Part shown: piece by piece, positions 1 through 7,855 of the stretch
Layout of the letters: every line of letters starts with the position of its first letter
How positions within the stretch are numbered: position 1 is the first letter of the stretch
Source of the DNA: an uncultured Clostridia bacterium
GTDB taxonomy: Bacteria; Bacillota; Clostridia; Christensenellales; Borkfalkiaceae
DNA: 64,000 bases
Assembly: GCA_934271065.1 (NCBI GenBank)
Contig: CAKQQQ010000002.1
Coordinates: 62,001 to 126,000 of the forward strand
Direction: 5' to 3'
Translations under genes and position numbers: made by a program
The notes under the pieces: generated by a model
Databases searched by the model: none
Told to the model about the DNA's origin: nothing
Seen by the model: only the letters and a program-made list of their open reading frames with translations

Positions 1-459
1 CGCGCATTTGGGATCGAACGCAGAGCCGAGTTCGGGAGAAAACTCCTTTACGCCGAGTAAGCCGAGATCGTCGTGATACTTTTTTACGAGTTTCTCGATT
101 CCTTCTCTCGTCTTCTCGTCGAGCGGCATCTTCAACGCCCAGTCTAAACTGTCGCCTATCGAAAGAATTTTGGTAACCGCTTCCGACTTACCGTCCGCGT
201 AAGCGTTGCGAATGTCCGCCAAAGAGCGTTTTCTTACGTTTTCGCAATCGGCGCGAGCGCGGAGATAATCGTTTTTGGTCTCTTCCAACGCCTTGCGAAG
301 TTCGTCGTTTTCGGCTGCGAGACGGTTTGCGCGCTCGTCTGCGGTTTCTTCTTCCGCAGGGAGTTCTTCTTCGGTCGCTTCCGCTTCGCAAGTCTCCGCT
401 TCTCTCTTCCCGGCGTCTTCGGTTTCTTTATCTATACGTTTTTCTCGTTCTTTTGCCAT
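1..459 (-). CDS. grpE: GrpE nucleotide exchange factor (C-terminus cut by window edge)
   Basis: GrpE is the dimeric cytoplasmic co-chaperone that releases ADP from DnaK. The reading frame starts at an ATG at 459 preceded by AGGTGAGGTAAT and stays open to base 1, giving 153 codons without a stop. The protein has an acidic, low-complexity N-terminal tail (about 45 residues), then a long charged helix, then the typical GrpE core ending with FDPKCA, where the family continues with HEAV. It starts 6 bases after hrcA stops, so the two are co-transcribed. dnaK and dnaJ would be expected just outside the left edge. The call rests on the recognisable core and on the hrcA-grpE order. The C-terminal beta domain lies outside the window. 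Confidence 0.93.
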   Translation of the reverse strand, partial: MAKEREKRIDKETEDAGKREAETCEAEATEEELPAEEETADERANRLAAENDELRKALEETKNDYLRARADCENVRKRSLADIRNAYADGKSEAVTKILSIGDSLDWALKMPLDEKTREGIEKLVKKYHDDLGLLGVKEFSPELGSAFDPKCA

Positions 460-465
460 ATTACC

Positions 466-1488
466 TCACCTGTTGGTTATTATACTTTCAAGTACCCTGC
501 CGACGTTTTCGAGTACCGCCACGACTTTTTGATAATCCATTCTGACAGGGCCTATAACGCCGTACGTTCCGAGCGTCGTTCCGTTGGCGGAATAGGTTGC
601 CGTTACGAGCGAACATTCTTTGGGGATTTCGTCGTAACCGTCCGCGCCTATCTTGACGTTTATCTTTATGTCGCGATTATCGCCGACAAGCAGATTCATT
701 ACCTTATCCTTACTCGTTACCACCGACAAAAAGTCTTTGATTTTGCCGACGTCGGCGTAATCGGGATGGTCGAATATCTTTTCTTCGCCCGCCACTATCA
801 CGTCGTCGCCCGTCGCGGTAACGTAGGTCTTCAACGCTTCGATGACGTTAAGAAAAATATTCTTATACCCCATAAAGTTATCGGTAAGTTCCGGTCTCAT
901 ATTGCACACGTCTTCGAAGGTCTTGCCGCGGAACATATTGTCAAGCACCTTTTCGGCGTTTTTCAACTGCTCGTCGGTCATTCCTTCGGGGATAGTGATG
1001 TAATTGTCTTTGAGAAGCCTTACTTCGGTTACGATAAGCACGAGCGCGCTGTCGCTTCGGTAACGGAAAAACCTTACCGATTCGATCGTCTCTTTTCCGT
1101 CCTTAGACGGAATACCGACCGACGTATACGACGTGAGTTCGCTTATTACCTTGGTAGTGCTTCTGATAACGTCTTCGAGATCGTCTGCTTTTTCAAGGAA
1201 TATCTTTTTGATATAGTCGAGTTCCTTTGCGGTGAGTTTGTCTTTGACCATAAGGTCGCTGACGTACAGTTTGTACGCTTCCGCAGAAGGCACTCTGCCG
1301 GACGACGTGTGAAGTTGCGTAAGATAACCTAATTCTTCCAGCGCGGAAAGTTCGTTCCTTATCGTAGCAGACGACACGTTGGTCATATGCTTCTCGGTAA
1401 GGCTCTTGCTCGACACCGGTACGGCGGATTCGATATAATCGTCCACGACGTACTGAAGAATCTTTTTCTTTCTGTCCGACAACTCCAT
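466..1488 (-). CDS. hrcA: Heat-inducible transcription repressor HrcA
   Basis: HrcA binds CIRCE operators and represses the groE and dnaK operons until heat shock sequesters GroEL. The 340-residue product begins MELSDRKKKIL, continues with a winged-helix DNA-binding domain (VSSATIRNELSALEELGYL) and then a GAF-like dimerisation and inserted domain, as in other HrcA proteins. The ATG at 1488 is preferred over an upstream ATG at 1533. It has AAAGGAG eight bases ahead, and the longer start would place the CIRCE operator inside the coding sequence. It is the first gene of the hrcA-grpE operon and is likely self-repressed through the CIRCE at 1514-1540. Confidence 0.97.
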   Translation of the reverse strand: MELSDRKKKILQYVVDDYIESAVPVSSKSLTEKHMTNVSSATIRNELSALEELGYLTQLHTSSGRVPSAEAYKLYVSDLMVKDKLTAKELDYIKKIFLEKADDLEDVIRSTTKVISELTSYTSVGIPSKDGKETIESVRFFRYRSDSALVLIVTEVRLLKDNYITIPEGMTDEQLKNAEKVLDNMFRGKTFEDVCNMRPELTDNFMGYKNIFLNVIEALKTYVTATGDDVIVAGEEKIFDHPDYADVGKIKDFLSVVTSKDKVMNLLVGDNRDIKINVKIGADGYDEIPKECSLVTATYSANGTTLGTYGVIGPVRMDYQKVVAVLENVGRVLESIITNR

Positions 1489-1513
1489 ATCTGGCACTCC
1501 TTTGTTCGGGTTG

Positions 1514-1540
1514 TTAGCACTCTTACCGTTCAAGTGCTAA
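1514..1540 (-). promoter_or_regulatory. CIRCE operator (HrcA binding site)
   Basis: An inverted repeat with TTAGCACTC on one arm, a 9-base spacer and AAGTGCTAA on the other. It matches the canonical CIRCE (TTAGCACTC-N9-GAGTGCTAA) with a single mismatch. It lies just downstream of the -10 box and covers the predicted start of transcription of hrcA, which is the usual place for autorepression. Confidence 0.96.
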
Positions 1541-1549
1541 CTCGACCAT

Positions 1550-1578
1550 ATTATATTACCCGAACGCAACCTTGTCAA
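1550..1578 (-). promoter_or_regulatory. Sigma-A promoter of hrcA-grpE
   Basis: On the minus strand a perfect -35 TTGACA (1578-1573) is followed by 17 bases and a perfect -10 TATAAT (1555-1550). Transcription should start near 1543, immediately before the CIRCE repeat. Confidence 0.93.
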
Positions 1579-1616
1579 GCGTTTTGAATACGCTTTTCGA
1601 TTTTTTTCAAAAATTT

Positions 1617-2795
1617 TTAAGGCGTTACGTCGGGCGACGGAATTTTAGTTCCTTTAAGGGTTACGCCGCAGACGGCGGAGTACGCGTCGCTCGAAATAAG
1701 CCGTTTTTCGATTTGCCGACCGTCCTTGAAAACGAGCAGCCAGCCCTTGCTTTTCGCGCCGCGTCCGGGGCGGGTTTTAACGACGGTTACTCCGTAATCC
1801 AGATCCGCGCACTCGACGATTTTCGGCGCGTCGGGCTCGATTAACTGCGTTATTTCGGACGTGAATTTATAGGTTTTGCCGTCGGGTTTGCCGTACAGTC
1901 TTATCCGTACCCTTTCGCCGTCGGCGTCGGCGACAAGAACGACGGGATAATCGGAAGAGTTGATAAATCTCAGATCCGACGCGCCGTCCGACACCATAGC
2001 GTCGAAGGACGGCGCGGTATACCCGACGAGCAGCGTATGCCGCCGTCTTTGAGTTACGCGCATACCCGCGTTTACCGCGCAGGCGTACAGCGTGGACGAG
2101 ACCTGACAGACTCCGCCGCCGACGCCGCTCGTAAACTCGCCGCCGACGATCACCGTCGCCGCGCCGAAGCCGCGACTTTCCGTTCTTTCGCCGACCGCGG
2201 CGTTGAACGAAAATTCGCAACGCGGGTTAAGCGTTCTGTAACCTATATATTCGCACGCGAGCGCGATATTCTTCTTTCTTGCCGCGCCCGACGTTTTATA
2301 ACTCGTTTCAAACGACGACAGCAATTTAGTACGGGATTTTAATTCGCCGAGCGTTACGCTCGGGCGCAATACGACTTCTTCCGCCGTTACGGAGCGTTTG
2401 CCGCCGTTTAGCGCGCGGGTTACGTCGGCAAGCAGTTTGTCGCGATTTATTCCCCTGCCGTTTTTCTCCGCAACGTAACGGAACGGCTCGGCGGAATTAC
2501 GGTCGACGGTATAACTCGCGTCAAAAGGGCGCGTTACCGTATCGAGAAAAATTCCGTCGGCGACTGCGGCGGCGTTTTTCAGATAGTATTCGCTGCCGTC
2601 GAAGTCTATTTCGGGATAAGAAAATTCGTAGGTTCTGCCGAGCGCGCGGATAGTAAGCGTCAGATCGTTTGCGGGCGTTACCTTCGCGAAAGCGCGGATT
2701 CCGCACGCGCACGCCGAAGCCAGAGATATGAAAAGCCCCGCCGCCAATAAAGCGACGGGGCGGAATTTTTGCGTTACCTTACTCGTTATCAGCAC
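1617..2795 (-). CDS. VanW family protein, probably membrane-anchored
   Basis: A 392-residue protein with an N-terminal hydrophobic segment (about residues 14-32) that should act as a signal or anchor. The rest lies outside the membrane. Residues from about 190 carry the VanW-like domain, recognisable from FSFNAAVGERTESRGF, the glycine-rich GVGGGVCQVSSTLYACA and the following RRRHTLLVGY region. VanW proteins are found in some vancomycin-resistance clusters and widely in Bacillota, but their activity is unknown. There is no vanHAX or vanS/R gene nearby, so resistance should not be inferred. The start is a GTG with no strong ribosome-binding site. It is the last gene of the ppa / SecB-like / Crp / vanW series, with a 24-base gap from its neighbour. 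Confidence 0.85.
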   Translation of the reverse strand: MLITSKVTQKFRPVALLAAGLFISLASACACGIRAFAKVTPANDLTLTIRALGRTYEFSYPEIDFDGSEYYLKNAAAVADGIFLDTVTRPFDASYTVDRNSAEPFRYVAEKNGRGINRDKLLADVTRALNGGKRSVTAEEVVLRPSVTLGELKSRTKLLSSFETSYKTSGAARKKNIALACEYIGYRTLNPRCEFSFNAAVGERTESRGFGAATVIVGGEFTSGVGGGVCQVSSTLYACAVNAGMRVTQRRRHTLLVGYTAPSFDAMVSDGASDLRFINSSDYPVVLVADADGERVRIRLYGKPDGKTYKFTSEITQLIEPDAPKIVECADLDYGVTVVKTRPGRGAKSKGWLLVFKDGRQIEKRLISSDAYSAVCGVTLKGTKIPSPDVTP

Positions 2796-2819
2796 GGAAT
2801 AAGTATGCGAATTACGCCG

Positions 2820-3467
2820 TTATTTATTCAGTTCGACTATCTTATGCTCTATCGTGATCAGTCCGTCGTCTTTGAGTTTTTTAAGTTCGCGCATCATTGC
2901 GCTTCTGTCGGCGCAGATATAGTCCGAAAGCGCGGTAAAACTCATTTCGAGTTTTGCTTTGTTGCCGCCCGTTTTTCTGCAAAGCAGTCTGAAATAACAA
3001 AGCAGTTTATCGCGCGTGGTACGGTTGCCGATAACTTCCGTGCGTTCGCCTATCGCCGCGGTCTTTTTACCCATCGCTTCGATGGCGTTTACGAGCAGTT
3101 TATGCCTGTACGCGCACTCGCCGTCGCACCGACAAACGAGATCGGAGAATTTGAAAACGACTATGCGACATTCGGTTTCGGCAATGACGGATATAACGTC
3201 GTCGCTACGTTCGCCGTAAGAGACGCTGTTGCCGAAAATACTGCCTTTCACGAGCCGTTCGAGCAGGATTTTATTGCCCGCTTCGTCGATTTTAATCACG
3301 CTCGCAACGCCTTCGCACAATATGGCGAGTTCCTTTTCGGACGAATCGTAACCGTACGCGCAAACGCCGCGCTTGATTTTCGTCTCGCGCGGGTTAAGAC
3401 CTTTCAATAATCTTTCGTACTCTTCGTCGCCGATACCGTTAAACAGCGAGCATTCCAACCGTTTCAT
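2820..3467 (-). CDS. Crp/Fnr family transcriptional regulator
   Basis: A 215-residue protein with an N-terminal cyclic-nucleotide-binding-type beta barrel (about residues 10-120, including ELAILCEGVASVIK and the G-S-I-F-G motif) and a C-terminal winged helix. The recognition helix lies in the FTALSDYICADRSAMMREL region. The N-terminus shows no obvious four-cysteine Fnr iron-sulfur cluster, so the ligand is unknown. Two cysteines (CRCDGEC, around residue 113) sit in the dimer-helix region. No good ribosome-binding site is visible ahead of the ATG, so translation may be coupled to the upstream gene that ends 10 bases before. Target genes cannot be named from this window. Confidence 0.88.
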   Translation of the reverse strand: MKRLECSLFNGIGDEEYERLLKGLNPRETKIKRGVCAYGYDSSEKELAILCEGVASVIKIDEAGNKILLERLVKGSIFGNSVSYGERSDDVISVIAETECRIVVFKFSDLVCRCDGECAYRHKLLVNAIEAMGKKTAAIGERTEVIGNRTTRDKLLCYFRLLCRKTGGNKAKLEMSFTALSDYICADRSAMMRELKKLKDDGLITIEHKIVELNK

Positions 3468-3476
3468 AAAAATTTA

Positions 3477-3878
3477 TCAGTTGACTTCGTCGCGTTTGGA
3501 TTCTATCTGCGCGTTGTCCGAGTTGATTATCGGCAGAATGTACGGCGGAATATTGCAATTCGCCGTCATCGACGCAACCGCCGCCCTGACGAACGGATAA
3601 AGCGTATCCATCGTCTCCGCGGCAAGAACGCTCTCGTCGGCTTCTTTCGTTACCTGAAAAGTGCCGAAAGCGTTGACGGACAAATCGAACGGAACGGGCG
3701 AAGATATGTCTTCGTTTATTCTTACCGAAAGGTTGACGAACAGATTGTTCTGATTTCTGCCCATTTTACATTCGATTTTGGGATTGATTCTGAATTGAGT
3801 GCCGGCTTTAATGCCTTCTTTGAACTTAAAATCTATGGCGTTTATCCTGTAAGTGATAAGCGCGACGTGTTTTTCCAT
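3477..3878 (-). CDS. SecB-like chaperone-fold protein
   Basis: A 133-residue soluble protein resembling SecB-fold proteins: alternating beta strands (VALITYRINAIDFKF, NLFVNLSVRIN) followed by a helix and the diagnostic NCNIPPYILP segment near residue 108. In proteobacterial SecB the equivalent helix and loop help bind unfolded preproteins for SecA. In Bacillota, SecB-like proteins are sporadic and their partners are poorly known. It lies between ppa (10 bases upstream) and the Crp-type regulator. The family call is from sequence pattern only, so a structure-based search is needed to exclude a merely SecB-like fold. Confidence 0.7.
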   Translation of the reverse strand: MEKHVALITYRINAIDFKFKEGIKAGTQFRINPKIECKMGRNQNNLFVNLSVRINEDISSPVPFDLSVNAFGTFQVTKEADESVLAAETMDTLYPFVRAAVASMTANCNIPPYILPIINSDNAQIESKRDEVN

Positions 3879-3888
3879 ATTAAAACCC

Positions 3889-4431
3889 CTATTTATTGAG
3901 TATCTCGAACAGATTTTCTTTATAGTTGTCGAGCGACTTTTTTATTATTTTTATCGCTTCGTCTCTGCCGAGTACGGTGTTGACTGCGGTATTTTTGCCT
4001 TCGAGTTGTTTATATACCGAAAAGAAGTGCTGCATTTCGTCGAAAACGTGCTTGGGCAGATCGCCTATGTTATTATAGCAGTTATAGTTGGGATCGGTAA
4101 ACGGTATGGCGATAATCTTTTCGTCGTTGCTGCCGTTATCGTTCATAGTGATAACGCCTATGGGATAGACTTTGACGAGCGAAAGCGGCAACAAACTCTC
4201 CGAACACAGCACGAGTACGTCGAGCGGATCTCCGTCGTCGGCAAGAGTGTGCGGAATGAACCCGTAGTTTGCCGGATAGTGCGTAGACGTGTACAGTATT
4301 CTGTCGAGAATCAACAGCCCCGTCTTTTTATCGAGTTCGTATTTTTGCTTGCTTCCTTTCTGAATTTCGATAACCGCGACGAATTCGTCGGGTGCGATCC
4401 TTTTCGGATCTATGTCGTGCCAGATATTCAT
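3889..4431 (-). CDS. ppa: Inorganic pyrophosphatase (family I)
   Basis: Hydrolyses pyrophosphate to two phosphates in the cytoplasm, pulling biosynthetic reactions forward. The 180-residue product has the family I signature DDGDPLDVLV (around residues 65-74) with the metal-binding aspartates, plus the expected NYGFIPHT stretch just before it. Length is normal for prokaryotic family I enzymes. This family is less common in Bacillota than the Mn-dependent family II enzyme. The ATG at 4431 has no upstream Shine-Dalgarno sequence. The consensus promoter is positioned so that transcription should begin on the A of this ATG. It leads the ppa / SecB-like / Crp / VanW gene run. Confidence 0.97.
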   Translation of the reverse strand: MNIWHDIDPKRIAPDEFVAVIEIQKGSKQKYELDKKTGLLILDRILYTSTHYPANYGFIPHTLADDGDPLDVLVLCSESLLPLSLVKVYPIGVITMNDNGSNDEKIIAIPFTDPNYNCYNNIGDLPKHVFDEMQHFFSVYKQLEGKNTAVNTVLGRDEAIKIIKKSLDNYKENLFEILNK

Positions 4432-4437
4432 ATCTAT

Positions 4438-4466
4438 ATATTACAATATCGGTCGCGTTTTGTCAA
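4438..4466 (-). promoter_or_regulatory. Promoter of ppa, geometry predicts a leaderless mRNA
   Basis: -35 TTGACA (4466-4461), 17-base spacer, -10 TAATAT (4443-4438) on the minus strand. Counting the last -10 base as -7 puts +1 at 4431, the A of the ppa start codon. No ribosome-binding site can therefore be in the transcript. Confidence 0.8.
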
Positions 4467-4477
4467 TTGTTTTTGGT

Positions 4478-6088
4478 TTATAAAACGTTGACCGTAGCCG
4501 TCGCGGCGTAATTTTGCTGACAGACCGCGCCCTTTTCGGCGTCGGCGCGGCAAAGCGGATCGAGCAGTTCTTCTTCGAGTTCGGGTATGGACGGTATCCG
4601 CCCCGCGACGAAATCTTCAAGCCTTTCGCGCGAAGAACGCAGTCTGCGCGCAAGCCCGCCGAGACGAATATCCTGTACGTCGAAGCCGTGCGGCTTGTTT
4701 TCGGTAAACCACAGTTCCTTAAACGCGTAATAAAATTTATCCAGAGCCTTTTCGAGTTTTTTAATCTTTAAGATCTCGCCTTTAAGCCCGTCGCGATCGC
4801 CCGAAAGATAGGTCTTACGCAAGGTCAGAGCAAGGTCGCATTTTATCGCGAGTACGTCGCATAAAAGTTTTTCGGCGTTGAACAGATACGCGTATTTGCC
4901 GCCGACGGCGTGTTTTTTAAGTCGGGCGGACGCTCTTTTGAATTCGGCGGGCATCTTCTCGGTTACGGTTACGTCGTACACGCCGAGAAAAATATCGTTG
5001 TACAACAAATATCTGCAAGGATTGTTAGGCGTGTTTTTCGCACCGCCGACGTCCGACGGCAGATCGAGCAGCATAAACGCGTCGTAGTCTTCGCCGACTA
5101 TCCGCGCGAATTCTTCTTTTATCTTCGCCGCGTCCGTTTCGCCGTCGCTCATCTTTTTAATCGCGAACAACGACGGAAGTACGGAATAGAACGAACATTC
5201 TTTTCCGTTATCCCCCCACATCGTCAGGAAAATATCTTTTATACCGTGTTCCGCGGCGGATTTTACGGCGGGTTTCATAGTTTTTAAGGTGTAGCCGTTT
5301 CTCGGCGCGAAGCCTACCCACGTCCACGCTCCGCCAGCGAACCCGACTCTGTCGCCCGCAAGTTGCCCGTGCGCGGCGAACATTCCGTCGTAGACGGATT
5401 TCTTATCGTGGTAATAGTCCCAGTAAATGAGTTCGACGTTTTCGGGAACGCTGTCTTTGACGCGTTGCGGAACGGGTTTGTCGTAAACGTAATAGTTACC
5501 GCCGTTGGCAAGCCGCATGAACATATCCGACCACATCATACATCTGAAACCGTATTTCGCGGCTATGCCGATTACCCGTTCGAGATGCTTTTTTATAATA
5601 TCGAAACGGTTTACTTCGCCGTGCAGGTCGTAAAACCTTCCGCGCCCGATCATATGCGCTTCGTCCATACCGATATTTACCCTGCGCGAAGTAAAACATC
5701 TCGCGAGAACGGCGAACATCTCGTCTATAAGCGCGTAGGTGTTTTCGTCGTCGGCAAGCAGAATATCGTCGGTATCGCGCACGCCGTTAAACCTGCTCCA
5801 CCTGAATATCTGATTAAGATGCGCCAAGGTCTGCACGCACGGGATAAGTTCCACGCCTTTAAGCGCGCAATGCGCGTCTATCGCTTTAAGTTCGCTTTCG
5901 GTATACCCGCCGCGAAGATAGCCGAAGTACGGCTCGCCTTTTATCTCGTAAGTGTCTTCGGTGTACAACTGAATACAGTTATACCCGAACGACGATATGA
6001 CGTCTACGAATTCGTTGACTTTTTCGGGTTTCATAACGGCGTTTCTCGAACAGTCGAGCATTACGCCGAACGACTTTTTATTTTCCAT
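4478..6088 (-). CDS. Glycoside hydrolase family 20 beta-N-acetylhexosaminidase-like enzyme
   Basis: A 536-residue protein without signal peptide, so probably cytoplasmic. GH20 enzymes release terminal GlcNAc or GalNAc from glycoconjugates using an adjacent Asp-Glu pair. The pair is visible as D142-E143 in NIGMDEAHMIGRGRF, inside a TIM barrel (SFGYNCIQLYTEDTYEI, GVELIPCVQTLAHLNQI, FRCMMWSDMFMR, VELIYWDYYHDK, GIKDIFLTMWGDNG). It lacks the N-terminal GH20b domain common in secreted hexosaminidases and has a helical C-terminal region of about 170 residues, resembling intracellular GH20 variants. It has its own promoter and an AAGGCGG ribosome-binding site. It probably works on imported amino-sugar oligosaccharides, but no sugar transporter is adjacent. 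Confidence 0.88.
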   Translation of the reverse strand: MENKKSFGVMLDCSRNAVMKPEKVNEFVDVISSFGYNCIQLYTEDTYEIKGEPYFGYLRGGYTESELKAIDAHCALKGVELIPCVQTLAHLNQIFRWSRFNGVRDTDDILLADDENTYALIDEMFAVLARCFTSRRVNIGMDEAHMIGRGRFYDLHGEVNRFDIIKKHLERVIGIAAKYGFRCMMWSDMFMRLANGGNYYVYDKPVPQRVKDSVPENVELIYWDYYHDKKSVYDGMFAAHGQLAGDRVGFAGGAWTWVGFAPRNGYTLKTMKPAVKSAAEHGIKDIFLTMWGDNGKECSFYSVLPSLFAIKKMSDGETDAAKIKEEFARIVGEDYDAFMLLDLPSDVGGAKNTPNNPCRYLLYNDIFLGVYDVTVTEKMPAEFKRASARLKKHAVGGKYAYLFNAEKLLCDVLAIKCDLALTLRKTYLSGDRDGLKGEILKIKKLEKALDKFYYAFKELWFTENKPHGFDVQDIRLGGLARRLRSSRERLEDFVAGRIPSIPELEEELLDPLCRADAEKGAVCQQNYAATATVNVL

Positions 6089-6137
6089 ATCAAACCGCCT
6101 TTTTACCGCGTCGCTTTAAATATCGGTATTATTGCGA

Positions 6138-6166
6138 ATTATACAACATATTCCGACCATCGTCAA
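6138..6166 (-). promoter_or_regulatory. Sigma-A promoter of the GH20 gene
   Basis: -35 TTGACG (6166-6161), 17 bases, -10 TATAAT (6143-6138). The predicted start near 6131 gives a 43-base leader. Confidence 0.88.
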
Positions 6167-6190
6167 TCGAAAACCGAAAATAAACCGCAA

Positions 6191-6218
6191 AAATAAAACG
6201 AGCGGCAACCGCTCGTTT
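6191..6218 (-). terminator. Rho-independent terminator of the amino-acid ABC operon
   Basis: Minus-strand stem AAACGAGCGG, loop TTG, CCGCTCGTTT, followed by TATTTTTGC. It starts three bases past the stop codon of the ATPase gene. Confidence 0.9.
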
Positions 6219-6220
6219 CT

Positions 6221-7138
6221 TTACAGAACCTTGGATAAAAATTCTTTCAGCCGTTCGTTCTTCGGCGCGCCGAAAAACTTTTCGGGGGTGTTCTCTTCTT
6301 TGATTTCGCCGTCAGCCATAAACACGACGCGCGAAGCGACTTCTCTCGCAAATCCTATCTCGTGCGTGACGACCACCATCGTCATTCCGTCGTCGGCAAG
6401 TTCTTTCATAAGCCCCAGCACTTCCGCGACCATTTCGGGATCGAGCGCGGAAGTCGGCTCGTCGAAAAGCATTACGTCGGGTTCCATCATAAGCGCGCGC
6501 GCTATCGCGATACGCTGTTTCTGTCCGCCCGAAAGCGTGGACGGATACGCCGACGCTTTATCCGCAAGCCCTATCCTTTTCAGAAGTTCGTAAGCCTTCG
6601 CTTCCGCTTCGTCTTTGGTCTTTAATTTCAACTGCGTGGGCGCGAGAATCATATTCTGCATAACGCTTAAATTATTGAAAAGGTTAAAGTGCTGAAAGAC
6701 CATACCTATTTTTCGGCGCGTTACGTCGATATCCTGATAATTCGCCTTATAGACCGATTTTACCGCTTTATCGAAGTCTTTGCCTTCGCGTTTTTTAAGC
6801 AGGTCTTTCGCTTTGATTTCTTTAATCGCGCTATCGTCGTCCGCGCCGCCCGCTATAAGCGCGCGATAGGTTTCGGACTTTCTTATCACGTCGAAATGCA
6901 GATACGGATCGACGGGGGTGAGCAACTTGCCTTCGAACCATATCTCGCCGTAAGTGGGCGTTTCAAGCAGGTTTATGCACCTTAAACAGGTGGACTTTCC
7001 GCCGCCGGACGGACCGATGACGGCAACCTTTTCGCCGCGCTTTATCTGCAACGACACGCCTTTAAGCACTTGCAGTTTATCGAAATATTTATAAAGCCCG
7101 CGTACGTCTACGAGAACTTCATTATTATCTTTTATCAC
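6221..7138 (-). CDS. Polar amino-acid ABC transporter ATP-binding protein with an internal insertion
   Basis: The nucleotide-binding subunit that powers the permease encoded just upstream. Walker A is GPSGGGKST, the Q-loop region is MVFQHFNLF, the signature is LSGGQKQR, Walker B is VMLFDEPTSALD and the switch histidine is in VVTHE, so it should be active. Between the first strand pair and the Q-loop there is an extra segment of roughly 75 residues (PVDPYLHF to YQDID) that ordinary GlnQ-type ATPases lack; it is charged and helical in appearance. The start is uncertain. A GTG at 7138 has AAAGGAG 11 bases ahead, while a TTG at 7159 would contain that ribosome-binding site. The gene overlaps the permease gene by 14 bases with the GTG start. 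Confidence 0.9.
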   Translation of the reverse strand: MIKDNNEVLVDVRGLYKYFDKLQVLKGVSLQIKRGEKVAVIGPSGGGKSTCLRCINLLETPTYGEIWFEGKLLTPVDPYLHFDVIRKSETYRALIAGGADDDSAIKEIKAKDLLKKREGKDFDKAVKSVYKANYQDIDVTRRKIGMVFQHFNLFNNLSVMQNMILAPTQLKLKTKDEAEAKAYELLKRIGLADKASAYPSTLSGGQKQRIAIARALMMEPDVMLFDEPTSALDPEMVAEVLGLMKELADDGMTMVVVTHEIGFAREVASRVVFMADGEIKEENTPEKFFGAPKNERLKEFLSKVL

Positions 7139-7853
7139 TTTTCGCAAGTCTCCTTTCAAGGGCTTTCTGCGCGCATTGCAACAGCACTACGAGCGCGAGA
7201 TACATAACCGCGATGATGAACAACGGCATATACAGTTTCATACTCGCCGTGGTAACGTCTTCGCGCACCTTGGTAAGTTCGTATATACCGACGTACCCTG
7301 CGACCGAAGTCTCTTTAAGCAGAGTTATAAACTCGTTGAAAATAGTCGGCACTACGCTTTTAAGCGCTTGCGGAAGAACGATTTTAACGAACGTTCTGCC
7401 CCACGACAAGCCGAGACTTCTGCCCGCTTCCGTCTGACCGTAATCTACCGAATTTATTCCGCCGCGCAATATCTCCGCGGTGTACGCGCCGGAGTTTATG
7501 CCGAACACCAGCCCCGCCACGGGTATTCCGCTCGTGTTGGGTATGCCTAAAAACTCGTTGGATTTCATCGCCGAGAATATTACGAAATAGCCTATGAAAA
7601 GTTGCAACACTACGGGCGTACCGCGTATTACGGTAACGTAAAATCTCGCTACGCAATCGAGAATTTTTATTATTACGTTGTTTTTGGGCGCGATTCTTAC
7701 CGCCGTTACGAAAACGCCTATTATCAAGCCTATCGCCGACGCGAGTGCCGCTATCAAAATGGTGTTCCGCAAGCCTTCGAAGTACAATTTATACGTCGCG
7801 GCGTCGATGAAGCAATCGTAAAAATCAGCCCATACGCTCTCGAAAAAACCCAT
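7125..7853 (-). CDS. Polar amino-acid ABC transporter permease
   Basis: A 242-residue integral membrane protein of the His/Glu/Gln/Arg/opine family. It has an N-terminal membrane segment (LRNTILIAALASAIGLIIGV), the conserved TVIRGTPVVLQLFIGYF stretch and the cytoplasmic coupling EAA motif (YGQTEAGRSLGLSWGRTF). The ATG at 7853 lies three bases after the stop of the binding-protein gene. A longer frame starting at 7895 would overlap that gene and adds an unlikely Arg-rich start. No good ribosome-binding site is visible, so translation is probably coupled to the upstream gene. Confidence 0.94.
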   Translation of the reverse strand: MGFFESVWADFYDCFIDAATYKLYFEGLRNTILIAALASAIGLIIGVFVTAVRIAPKNNVIIKILDCVARFYVTVIRGTPVVLQLFIGYFVIFSAMKSNEFLGIPNTSGIPVAGLVFGINSGAYTAEILRGGINSVDYGQTEAGRSLGLSWGRTFVKIVLPQALKSVVPTIFNEFITLLKETSVAGYVGIYELTKVREDVTTASMKLYMPLFIIAVMYLALVVLLQCAQKALERRLAKSDKR

Positions 7854-7855
7854 AA

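Noticed and set aside
1541..1616. Terminator downstream of vanW
   Set aside because: An AAGCGT/ACGCTT inverted repeat exists, but it is short, is not followed by T residues on the minus strand and overlaps the hrcA promoter.
1617..2795. Vancomycin resistance from the VanW-like gene
   Set aside because: VanW homologues are widespread without resistance clusters, and no vanHAX, vanS or vanR gene is nearby.
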